Notes under the pieces: model-generated
Database searches by the model: none
Told to the model about the DNA's origin: nothing
The model's input: the letters and a program-made list of their open reading frames with translations, nothing else
Shown here: one piece after another, positions 12,597 to 23,597 of the stretch
Layout of the letters: each line of letters starts with the position of its first letter
Position numbering within the stretch: position 1 is the stretch's first letter
Translations under genes and position numbers: made by a program
DNA from: Daucus carota subsp. sativus
Lineage: Eukaryota; Streptophyta; Magnoliopsida; Apiales; Apiaceae
Length of the DNA stretch: 64,000 nt
Assembly (NCBI RefSeq): GCF_001625215.2
Contig: NC_030381.2
Location: forward strand, 36,268,689-36,332,688
Direction of reading: 5' to 3'

Positions 12597-12607
12597 CTTT
12601 TATCTTC

Positions 12608-15600
12608 ATGCCCCTTTGTCAAGCACTTAAAGGTGTTTGTTTTAATGCTTCAATGAATCTGAAAACAAATATTAAAAGCTGTAGCTTTTCACAGATGATA
12701 TTAGTATCACCATTGAGTTGCCCATGTAAAAGGGTTGCTTGTCCTTTCTTTGCTAGTTTTTACAGTAGGAAAATATTCATTACCCACAAGAGGAAATTGG
12801 GTGTTACTCGTTTAGTTAGTCGGGGTGCGAAATATAGTCTTTCTGGTGATTTGGATGGTAAGGGCTTGTCTCAAGAGCCTGTTGCATTTGGTACTTCTAA
12901 CATTACTGATTTTAGAGAAGATCCTATAGTTGATAAGCTCAGGACACAGTTAGGAGTTATTCATCCTATTCCCTCTCCTCCGTTTAATTCGAACATTGTG
13001 GGGTTGTTTGTGTTCTTCTTCTTTGTTGGGGTTGTGTTTGAAAAGGTTTGGACTTTGAGGAAGAGGAGTAAGTCTGGGAGTGAGGGAGGGCCGGGTATGT
13101 GGCCGCAAGTGCCCTCAAGCTTCTCTCTGTTTCTTGAAAAGGATTTGCAAAGAAAAGAGTCGGTGGAATGGGTGAATATGGTTTTGGGGAAGTTGTGGAA
13201 GGTTTATAAGCCTGGGCTTGAGAATTGGGTCATTGGGTTGCTACAGCCAGTGATTGATAATCTAAGGAAACCTGATTACGTGGAGAGAGTTGAAATTAAG
13301 CAGTTTTCGTTGGGAGATGAGCCATTCTTAGTTAGGAATGTCGAGCGCAGAACCTCACGTGGTGTCAATGATCTCCAGTAAGTTTGATATCCTAGTCTTA
13401 TAAGACGAGATTTAATATTTCGGCTCTTATTTGCTGTTTTTCTAAAAATCTGTTCTTATATGTTCATATTCTAGTCAGTATATAACTATGTAAGTATCTG
13501 GTCTAATTAGCGGCTAATCATCGTCTCTGTGTAATAAGCATATATCACATGGTGACATAATACGAATCTTAAATTGTATTAGTACTTTTCTTCATAGGTA
13601 TAAAAGAACAGAAGTTACCCCATAATTACATGTAGATAATACTTAAGTCTAAACTAACAGTGTATATTCTACACAGAATGCCACTAATTTAATCATAATG
13701 CAAGGATCTAATAATTTCTTAATGGATCAAAGGCAACAGGAAGGATGCTCTCTATATCAGTAGAGGAAAATCCCGAGAAAATCTATATTTTTTCTCGACA
13801 TCCAAAGCTGGATTATGCAATGTGTAGTGTCAAGTTGTTATGATGTGTGGTGGATGCAAAAGTGCAAGACAATGTAAACATTAACTCTCTGTGCATACAT
13901 GCCTTTGGCAATGAGGCTTTTGAAAATGTCAGACTGTAAAAAGCTACTTGTAGAAGAACTCAGGTGTCTATCTCTCAAAAAGAGTGTGTGTGTGTGTGTG
14001 CGCGCGCGCGCATGTGTTTATGTAAAGTTTTTTGACATTTAAAAATAGCTTGTTGCAGAAAATGCAAACTAAAATAATTTTGTCTTTACTGCAGTTGTAT
14101 CTCTTATCGCATTTGACTGTGTTATCTTTAACCAATAAAGGTACCAAATAGGCATCCGTTACACAGGTGGTGCTCGGATGCTGCTAGGGCTATCACTTAA
14201 GTTTGGAATTATCCCCATTGTTGTGCCTGTGGGTGTTCGAGATTTTGACATTGACGGGGAACTTTGGGTGAAGCTGAGACTGATTCAATCAGCACCTTGG
14301 GTGGGTGCTGTTTCATGGGCCTTTGTTTCGCTTCCAAAGATTAAAGTTGTTTTGACACCATTTCGCTTATTCAATATAATGGGTATGCTGTAGCTTCATA
14401 TCATTTCGTTGTCCATATGTATCTGCTGACTTGATTTGAGTTGGGAAAAATTATAATACCTGAAACCTCAACACACAGTTAGCTAATACTTAGATTACTG
14501 TTTAGGTTAATGGCGGTAAGCGATTCTTATAGCAATTAATCGACTGGGAACTGACCGAGTACTAGCAGGGACATGTGTTGCAAAATAAGATACAAATCTT
14601 GTACTGCTATGGGAAGGCATAAATTAGGATGAGATATACTATGAATTTATGAGTAAATACTTGGTGGAAAGTAATGAAATAGAAGCAGCAAGAAGTTAAA
14701 CTTGTTACTTTGTGAAATCCCTGGAAAATAAGTTATCTGGTTCTCAATTATGCTCAACTAATAACCCGCAATGGAAAAAAAAATAACCTTATTAGTTGCT
14801 TCTTCTTTCTAATTAAACCACTATAATCTTTGAATTCTAATTGACTTTATTTGAGCAATTTCTTCTCAAAATCTCTCTCAATTAGCCTCAACTAATAAAC
14901 AGAAATGGTAAGAAATTAAACCTTGTTAGTTTCCTCTCTCCCTCTCCCTCTCTCCCTCACCCAGTATTATCTTGGATCAGGGAATATTAATGACAAGAAA
15001 TTTGACCTTGTTAGTTGCTTCTTCTTTCTGTGTTGTTTGCCTTTGGGCACTCATATAAACATCAATCCAGACAGCAATTGCTGAATAATGCTTTAAATTT
15101 CCCCTGATCCTCAACATTCACCTATCCCTTCATCAAAATCAGTTTAAATAAATTGTCCATTTTTTTTCTCAAAAGTGATCTTTAATATCAAGAGATACCC
15201 AAGTGACACATTAATTGGAACCATAGAGGAAGAAAATGTGGAAACTATTTTTTCAGTATAAATTTTAAACAAGAAAGTAGAGTGCAAGAGATTACTAATT
15301 TTTAAATGCATGTGATCATTCATAAAGTTCCTCTGCTTATTGTAGAACATTCAACAACCTTGTACTCACGCACATCCATTATAGATTCCTTGCGCTTGAT
15401 CAGATTTCGTATTTACTATAGATAATTTACATGGCAAAGAGCAGGGTTTCATTACTTCCATACCATTTAGTGTTTTTAAAGTTGCACTTTTTTGCACCTG
15501 ATCAATTGATATAATTAATATTTGTTTGACTAATGATCTTTTTGTTTCCTGCATGTTGGGTGACCCTAGCGATTCCTGTTCTATCAAAGTAAGTGAACCT

Positions 15601-18600
15601 CATCTTCCTGCCTTGTGATAACTGCCAAAGGCACTGAAATATTATAATATTTCTTTACACACACACATAAAGAGAGAAAGAGAAAGACAAACGTATTTAG
15701 TATATTTTCTACATACAGCCGTCTATTTGTTTGTGACATTCCAAGATAAAGGGTAGAACCAAGTCTAAACAACACTTGAAATGAACTACCTTGTCCTATT
15801 CGTTATAATGACATTACTGAAAAGGTAGAACTGTTGACAATAATACAAATATTGCTCGTCATTTATGCATTTTGTACTTACAAAATTTGATAGCATCTTT
15901 GCAGTATTACAAGTTTTATGCGTATATCATCGTTGGATTTTTTCCTCTCCCTTGATATATATGAATCAGTGATTCCTCCTTACCATGCACAACTTTCTTA
16001 TTTCTCTCCTCATTAGATAATAGATATGCTACCCCGTCTGTTTCAAGTTTCAACAAAAAGTGTTATTACCTCAACAGGCCAATAATAGGATTTGTTGGCA
16101 CAAACATGTGCCAGTAAAGTTCTGATAGTAAAGTTGATATTTAGTTTATGATGCCTTAAAAGAAGAGACAAATACCATTTTGTTAGTTGAGGAGCGTATT
16201 ATTTTCAATTCATAGGATTAGTAACACTATTTGCTTCAGTAAATATGTTTCTTTTTGTTACTCGTGTTTCAAAAAATTTACTGCAGTCTGCTGTATTAGG
16301 TTTTTGACAAAGCTCCTGACTGAGGATTTGCCGCGGCTATTTGTTCGTCCAAAGAAGATTGTCTTGGATTTTCAAAAAGGAAAATCGATTGGCCCAGCTC
16401 CAAATGATTATAAGTCGGAAGAAATACAAGAAGGGAACAAAGAGTATGTTGGAGAATTATCAGTAACCCTTGTAGATGCTAGAAAGCTGCCCTATCTTAT
16501 CTCTGGTAACAGTTCTACCTCATATTCTATATTCATACACAGCTTGCAAAGAATCCTCTGTTTTTTTTTTTTTAAGTCATCGAATTTTCGATAGTTATGC
16601 ACTTATTGAAGTGTTGCACTTCCTGTGAGTATTGCAAGTTTTTACTAGGTACTCCCACCACGAGATATATTTATGCTGACACACACCTGAAGCTCTCAAC
16701 GTACCACAAGGAAGCTAGTAGCCTGCACACAGTCTATATATCAAGAGATCTACCTATGTCGTCCTGTATTAACAATAATTGTCTATTCATTAGTCTCTGT
16801 CATTCAGGTAAAACGGATCCATATGTCATTCTAAGGCTGGGAAATCAAGTTATACGTAGCAAAAATAATAGTCAAACGACTGTTATCGGATCTCCTGGTG
16901 AGCCGATTTGGAATCAGGTGAGTTTGTTACTATATTAGCCTTCAAGCCAACTTTGCACTCTTCTTAATATTACGTTATATACAAGAATGCTAGATCTGTC
17001 TAAAGCTAATGTCTATGTCTATCTTTCTTTTTACAGGATTTTGATATGCTAGTTACAAATCCTAGAAAACAAAAATTATATATTCAAGTTAATGACTCCC
17101 TTGGGTTTGCAGATTTAACTACTGGAACCGGAGAGGTAAAGTTACCCATTCACTAGATTTTAAATAAAGGTTATTGCTTAATTTGGATTTGTTCCCTCCA
17201 CATCATTTGACGTTTATCTGTTTAGACTCTTCATGTCACTTTTAAGTTACCACATTTCTTTATATTTAGGAATAGACTCGGGTTTAAATGCTGATACTGC
17301 TTTATATTGTCTAGAATAAATTCTTAAGAGTTTAACAAAACACTTTTGTGCTTGCTAGTTAAACTGATGATTATAATATGGCTCAGCATATCAGGATAGA
17401 TTCGTAAGGGCATATAATGATCGTTGTTAGAGATAAAGCATAATTCATTCTGTTATTTTAATTTTTTATTGAATTTTATTGGTTACAAATCATCTAAGGA
17501 GGTCATAAATAACTCTCATTTTGCCTTAAATTAGATAAGGCCGTTTTTCTTGTCAAAATAACTTTCATGTAAATGATTTATACCAAAATACAATACCGAA
17601 AGAAGGGCTTTTTTCATACAAGAAAGTCTTTCATCTAACCAGAGGGCATGCAGGGATGTCTCACGGAAATCTAGATTAAAAAACCTTAATATCTTAAAAG
17701 AAAACACTTGAAAGAAAATGCAAAATCTGCGGATCCAGGAAAAGAAATGAGAAATATCATTCAAAATAGTCTACCGTCCAATGTAGAGATGGCCCCCCGA
17801 AATTTAGTTAGTAAAACTGTAGTGACTGAAATGAAATGAGAAGTTTCATTCAAAAAAGTCTACCGTCTAAACGAAGGTCATGTAGAGATGGCCCAGAATT
17901 TTAGTTAATAAACCTTTAATGACTGAAATGAAAACCCAGCTAAAAGGCACAACACCTGCAAATGGAAAGAAAAGAAAGAGGGAGAGAAAAAGGAGGGAAA
18001 GTGGAACCGAGCAAAAAGACTTTGTTAGACACCGAAACAAAGTCATCTAAAATGACACAAAATTGTTAATTAACAACAAGACCAAATCGCCATATACGTC
18101 AAAGAGCCATCATTTATGACACTTCCTTGGAAGGCACATAATTATATAAACAGTTGGCACACAAAAGACATTGATACAATTGAAGCATATAGTCTTACTA
18201 ACATGTGCTCAAAAAACAATTTTTGTAAAAAGCAACGCAAGTGCAGCAAATAGTCTTACTAAATTTTTTTTTTAAAAAAATAATCAACCAAGTCAATTTA
18301 TCTTATTGATTTGGTAACATATCTACAAACAAAATCACAAAGAAAATTAGAGAAAACAGTAAATATACTCTTTTATACAAATTTTCCCTAGCATCTGTTG
18401 GCTGAAATTATACACAATAAGGATAAAATATATCTGTCTAGAGTTTGTGTAAAATCAGTATATGGATTGGATCTTTCTTTCTGAACATGAGAGCATGCGG
18501 TTTCTAAGTATTTTATAACTTAATTAGTAAGTACAACTATAACCTTGGACTTAATTTCGGCTGCCATATATGGCTTTGAACCTAAGTCATATTAGATCAA

Positions 18601-19424
18601 GGAGTAGTTCACCTTTTATAATTTGTTATTAGATGAATCTAAGATGGAGCATATATCAATTATATCTGACAGACATGATCCCTCATCTTAACATTTAGAA
18701 GTTATAATTTTTAGTATTTCTCATCACCTATGTATAGCTCAAATAATATATTTTGTCCAGGTTGATCTTGGTTCACTAAAAGATACAGTACCAACAGATA
18801 GAATTGTAGCCTTGCAAGGAGGATGGAGACCATTTGGAGATAGATTTGCTGGTGAAATATTACTCCGACTTACATATAAAGGATATGTTGAGGATGACGA
18901 AGATGAAACAACGGCAGCAAAACTGATGGATACTGATGTTTCTGATGATGAAATGTTTGATTCTGAAGACATGTATGCAACATATGAGCAGCTGAAAAAG
19001 GATTCTTCTAGTGGAACAGATAAAGAAACATTTATGGATGTTTTAGCAGCTCTACTTGTCAGTGAGGAATTTCAAGGTATTGTGGCATCCGAAACAGGAA
19101 ATGCGAGATCTTCGGATGATGTGACTGCTTCAGTATCAACATCAAGCTCAGGTGGTCCCAATACCGAAATGGTACCACCTAATTCTGAGAGTGGCAATCA
19201 AACTTTTATAGGTACCATAACATAATGGGTTTTTTTCCGGAATATTAAACAAAAGTTATTTTTTGGCATGCCAAAATTAATAACTTGCTCTTAAATAATA
19301 TCTTTCTCCCTCGTATAAAAATTTGTTATGTGCAGGCTCTTCCTTATTTTGGCTTGCCGTAGTCACAAGCATCTTGGTGGTTATTGCTATGAACATGGAT
19401 GGTGGAAGTATATTCAATCCCTAA
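12608..19424 (+). CDS. NTMC2T5: SMP/C2-domain membrane protein, NTMC2 type 5 (synaptotagmin-like)
   Basis: Plant extended-synaptotagmin/tricalbin-like protein that would tether membranes and move lipids. Eight exons: 12608-13377, 14141-14382, 15570-15588, 16300-16505, 16808-16917, 17037-17135, 18761-19211, 19336-19424; all phases agree, giving 661 residues. The first 60 residues are basic and Ser-rich, like an organelle-targeting region. A membrane segment follows at about 130-147 (IVGLFVFFFFVGVVFEKVW). The SMP domain covers about 175-375 (including YQIGIRYTGGARMLLGLSLK). A C2 domain covers about 395-505 (GELSVTLVDARKL, KTDPYVILRLGN). An acidic linker follows, then a C-terminal hydrophobic segment (LFWLAVVTSILVVIAMN, about 635-651). 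C2 acidic loop residues are only partly kept, so calcium dependence is uncertain. Exon 3 is a 19-nt micro-exon. The start is the first in-frame ATG; a frame without ATG extends 11 codons upstream. Confidence 0.88.
14740..15035 (+). repeat. Three imperfect direct repeats in NTMC2T5 intron 2
   Basis: Units of about 55-80 bp around 14740-14820, 14875-14945 and 14985-15035 share a core of the form CAACTAATAA...AATGG, ACCTTGTTAG and TTGCTTCTTCTTTCT. They are degenerate and non-coding. They look like local duplications in the intron. Confidence 0.45.
17744..17935 (+). repeat. Tandem duplication (~95 bp) in NTMC2T5 intron 6
   Basis: Two adjacent copies share AGTCTACCGTC, GTAGAGATGGCCC, TTTAGTTA and GACTGAAATGAAA. 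Copy one runs about 17744-17833 and copy two about 17836-17935. Copy two has a roughly 12-bp insertion (AACGAAGGTCAT). Non-coding, inside a 1.6-kb intron. Confidence 0.65.
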
Positions 19425-20189
19425 TGAATATATCAGTTCATGGAAATATATGCTTATGACTGATCAAGTAACTCCTCATGACCTTTTCTTTTCATTTCTG
19501 CTTCCAATGTATCATGAACCTCTTTTATGTGTTACTCTGTGTCTAAAGCTGTTTCTATAGTGATCACATTGCTTTAACTTTCCAGTAATTGGATTTTTTG
19601 TTCCCTCTCTTCAGGATTTTGCATTTTTTTTCCACTCAGGAAATACCTGTGTAACTACAAAGAGTTGGAGTCATGAATGTTTTCCCAACTGATGTATGAT
19701 TGTAGTCACGTGTGCATATTCATATAAAAATTGGGCAAGTATATCAGATTTGCTTCCTTTTTAATATACTGAGATAAAAATCATAAGATGGATGACTTCT
19801 ACTTTTGAAAAATGTGTGTGCTCAAGAGTGTGCACATTTATTCATTCTACATGACTAAGAGGACTACCACTAACTGGTATATCTTGTACTTTCATATATA
19901 ATCTTATACTTTATGTTATTTGTGATTTAAATGTTTAGGTGTAATCATATAAGTGCAATAATTATGTAGCAGCTCTTTATCTATGTGTTTGTAAGGAGGT
20001 CTGAACTACTAGATACCATCCAAGTTGACTTCTAGTATGGAAATTTTACGTGGAGTAGTTTTCGTGATGTGGTACGAGTAGTAGTTTTTGTGCTGTGGAG
20101 CGAGGAATAAAAATACAATTTCTATTTATTTTATTTTATTAGTAAGTAAATAAGAGATTTGATTGTAATTTCTTAGATATTATTTACAT
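19425..20189. other. 3' flank of NTMC2T5
   Basis: AT-rich 3' untranslated and intergenic DNA. It holds a short degenerate direct repeat around 20050-20105 (GGAGTAGTTTTCGTG-like then GTAGTAGTTTTTGTG). No gene is seen. Confidence 0.4.
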
Positions 20190-20624
20190 GAGTGAATTGC
20201 ATTTTGTACCCCTTAGCTTTGCCCAAAAATCAATTCTGTATACCTATTTTGGGAAATTACACTTTGCATCCCTTAATCTCTTTTTCATCAAACACACTAA
20301 TCAAAGGAGGCAAAGTTCATACAAATTTAAAGGTTGATTACGAGAGACCAAATTACAAGAAGTTCCAGTTACACTATTACGCGTAGAGATTATTTACCTG
20401 AAGAAGAAAGTGAGTTATAGAGATCACAGTATTGTTAGAATTGATTATACTAATAATACCCTTGCAAAAAGTAACGTGAACATCTTAATTGGACGGCAAA
20501 GATGTATAAGGGGCGCTATTTATATCGAATTTGAAATTAATGAGATGCAAAATGCAATTTTCTAAAATAGGTATACAAAATTGATTTTTGTTTATAGCTA
20601 AGGGGTGCGAAATGCAATTCACTC
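20190..20624. mobile_element. MITE / foldback element with ~83-bp terminal inverted repeats
   Basis: The left end (20190-20272, beginning GAGTGAATTGCATTTTGTAC) is matched by the reverse complement of the right end (20542-20624, ending GCGAAATGCAATTCACTC) at roughly 85-90 % over 83 bp. The interior is 269 bp and non-coding. The long terminal repeats and size suggest a Mutator-like MITE. The flanks (TTATTTACA before, TTAATTATA after) could be a decayed 9-bp target duplication, but that match is weak. Confidence 0.7.
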
Positions 20625-22829
20625 TTAATTATATATGATAAATAGATTATTACAGATATTCTAGCTTTGTATATTATAGTAGTCGAATAGTAGAAAGATT
20701 TGTTTCCTTTATTATAAAGATTCTGAGTGGTGGGTTAAGTTTAGGTATTTACTCCTATATAATGAGATGTAATATATCACTTTTAGAAGACTAACTGATT
20801 ATGATTGAATTAAGGATTGTTTCTCTCTTGTTATGGCTGCCATTCATATTTTATGCAAACTCTTCTCTTCTCTTCTACGGTTCAGAAATCCTAGGGGTAG
20901 TGGTTCTTCTGCGGTTGAATCACCTTAGAGTTTGTGGGTTTTCTGTGTTTGATCCTCAATATCTATCCTTTTCCTTGTTTCCCTTTCTTGTCGTACATCA
21001 TTTTGTGGTCATAGGTACTCCTATTACCATTTACTTAAGCTAGCTGGCTGGAAATGTCAGGTTCATATCTCGCATATAACTTACCATTAGTTATAGTCTC
21101 TGACTCTGTAAACTTTTTAAACTGCACCACCACTTTAGCTGGGTATCTTTCCTTGTAAAAGTTATTCCTCCGATTGTTCAGTCCCACTTCCATCCCTAAA
21201 AGCTAGGGTGGGAGATTGTAAAGCATATCAGATCAACAGTAGCATACCTATTTGACAGCAATGCAGCTGTAAGTATGTAAAAGTAGCGCTTATAAGCTAG
21301 TAGAAGCATAACAATTGCCCCTGAAAAGTACAGAGACATCCAGATGTTGTGCCAGCTGAGATTTGATTTTGAACAGGAATATGCTGCAACCAAGCTAGTT
21401 GCTTTTATTAACGGAATAAAATGTTTTTTTCTAGTTTATATGTGAAAACTCTCTCCTATCCTTTTATTCTTTATCAATTCTTTTAACAAGTCCAATTAAA
21501 ATGAAAACATATTACAATCATCTACCTGTTCAGTTTTTAAGGCTATTTACCTGTTTAACTTATAAGTTTATACATTGTTATACTTCATCAACTCTGTTTT
21601 GCACCACAGCGACACTGTGTATCAAGTTGCTAATTGGATAAATCAATTTGGCAGGTCAGAGAACTTGCATTTTTTCATAGGTTTTCTATATTTTGATGCG
21701 GGGAATGTCTGTGGAGTTAGAGTTTGTTTCGGCATTGGAACACCTGTATATATATCTTTGAGAAGAGCTAAATTTTGCATCTGAGGCCGTAAAGGGTCTG
21801 ATTAGTGGGTTCCAAATGTTTAAAGATGAAGAAGCAGCAGAGAAGATTTGCTGCTGGTCACCTGAAAAGCTTGAAGCTGCGAATCATCTAGCATTCTAGC
21901 TAGTTAAGAGTAGTAGTACATACGAAACTCGGTGCGTTTTTATCGATTACAGTATGTACTTGAAGGCGATTTTGTGGTCCCGGATAAGCCTCATCCAAAA
22001 CAGCAGCAAGGAGAAGAATAGATTTTCTGTCAGCATGAAACTGTAATATTCCAAGTCTACAGTCATTCTTTTTGCCTGGCAAATCTTACTTTCATTAAGA
22101 TAATGTGAAAAATGGTGTTTATAAGTTTTCTCAAGTCTTGTAAAACATAAAACAGGAGGCTAATATAAAAACAAATTATAGTCAGCTCATCTCCAAACTA
22201 TTTTCTGGTTCTGTTGATTTCGTGAAATAAATGTTAGTTTATTTCAGTAAACTTGCACTTTTATCTGGTAACCCGTGACTTATTCGGGAAATAAGAAATG
22301 TTAAATACATAAAAAAATAATATCATATGAAATAAGTCAATGGCTACCAGATAAAAGTGCACGTTTAATTAAATAATATTATATATAAATTATAAGAAGA
22401 GGAAAGCTGAATTTTTTAATGAATTATATATTATCTGTGAATTTAAGTATATTATTTTGATTTTATGCAGATTTAGAGTTTACGCCGAATCTTTATGAGT
22501 TAAGTATAATTTTTCGATATTTAATTCTCATTGATTTAAGTGAAATTGTAGAAAAGCTAAAATATATTGAACAACTCCATAAAATTTATTATTTTGTGAA
22601 TTTAAAAAATCCATCAATTATAAAATCATCATATTTGAATATCATTGAATTTTTTAATATAATAGATTACTGATTAGTATTATCTAAAATTTTAGTTGAT
22701 ATTCAAAAATTTGATATATTTCTTAAAATCGGAATTCAAAACATGCTAGGTTTATAAATGAAAAAATTTATTTAAAATTTCAATTGAATACAGAAATAAA
22801 CCAAATAAGATATAATTGCTTCCGCAAAA
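20625..22829. other. Intergenic with exon-like scraps of unknown origin
   Basis: No complete gene can be built here, but several pieces read like exons. On the minus strand, about 21223-21384 encodes a membrane-like segment (WHNIWMSLYFSGAIVMLLLA) between a GCAG acceptor and a GTATGC donor. Also on the minus strand, about 21930-22080 encodes LLAAVLDEAYPGPQNRLQVH before a GTATGT donor at 21922. On the plus strand, about 21761-21899 ends a frame with GFQMFKDEEAAEKICCWSPE. Phases of the two minus-strand pieces do not match directly. These may be remnants of a dead gene or chance. Confidence 0.35.
22254..22361. repeat. Short inverted-repeat element (~108 bp)
   Basis: The left arm, TGCACTTTTATCTGGTAACC (22254 on), is matched by the reverse complement of the right arm ending at 22361 (GGCTACCAGATAAAAGTGCA). 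The pairing continues loosely inwards for about 30 bp per arm. It could be a tiny MITE or a stem-loop in the TAF15 upstream region. Confidence 0.55.
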
Positions 22830-23597
22830 TTAGGGTTCGGATAAAAAGAGAAGATTGATCAGCAAAGTGAAGATTTACAAGTCGTGCCTTCAGGTTCGCT
22901 TTTTTGCTTCTGATCATCATATTTATATGTACTCATATATACGGACGTATTTTTTATCTTTCTTGATGTTGCATTGAATCATTGAAATCTCTTTGTCTAT
23001 CTGTTGTTGGTGTCTGTAGTGTAATTCAGGTTTTAATATCTTCTTGTTTCATAATTCTATTTGCACTGTACATCAGGACATTGTTTTGGATTCGATGTAA
23101 TTGTAGTTTCTGCGTACGTTGAATTTTAGTTGTTTTTCGTGATATCGTATTGTGTATTCTTGTTTTTGATCGGTTGATTGTGTTTGGCTTAATGCTTTTT
23201 GTGCTTAGAAGTGGATTTGGAATTGTGGATAAATTACTTTGATCAATCAACGTTGCTCGGTTATGAATGTAGTGTTCTCGGTGTCGAGAAGTGGATTTAA
23301 GATTGTTTAGAATTACTTAATCATTTAATTTTAGTCTGTCTTTAGAGTAAAGAATGATTTTATTTTTTTGTTTAGGAGTGGTCGAGTTGTTATGAAATTA
23401 CTTATATGATTAATTGTACCTAAATATTAGGTTTAATTGATGTTTTTATATGGTGTAGTTTGATGAAGTGGATATATGTTTGTTTTGGTGATTTTTTAGT
23501 CGATAAATGTATTTGAAATTGTATTGAAATAAATTAACGGATAATTATTAGGTTTAATTGGTTTGTTTATGCTATAGTTTGATGAAATTGGAGAAAA
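22830..23597 (+). promoter_or_regulatory. TAF15: TAF15 5' leader exon and leader intron
   Basis: A non-coding leader of about 60 nt appears to end at 22893 (GCCTTCAG then GTTCGC). The intron runs to an acceptor just before the ATG at 23598. A unit of about 48 bp (TATTAGGTTTAATTG...TAGTTTGATGAA) is duplicated at 23424-23471 and 23545-23592, so two nearly identical acceptor contexts (TAG then TTTGATGAA) are on offer. The exact acceptor cannot be fixed from sequence. Confidence 0.5.

Larger units (their letters stand above)
11607..12607. promoter_or_regulatory. Bidirectional promoter region BSH / NTMC2T5
   Basis: About 1 kb separates the divergent BSH (-) and NTMC2T5 (+) start codons. BSH has a short leader with repeated CTGCT/TCTGC units (about 11625-11642). 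The centre is AT-rich. A tiny retroposed insertion lies at 12309-12327. A 21-codon upstream ORF (12534-12596) lies just before the NTMC2T5 start. No single clear TATA box stands out on either strand. Confidence 0.45.

Noticed and set aside
13991-14012. TG/CG alternating tract as a Z-DNA regulatory site
   Set aside because: A short microsatellite in an intron; no other evidence.
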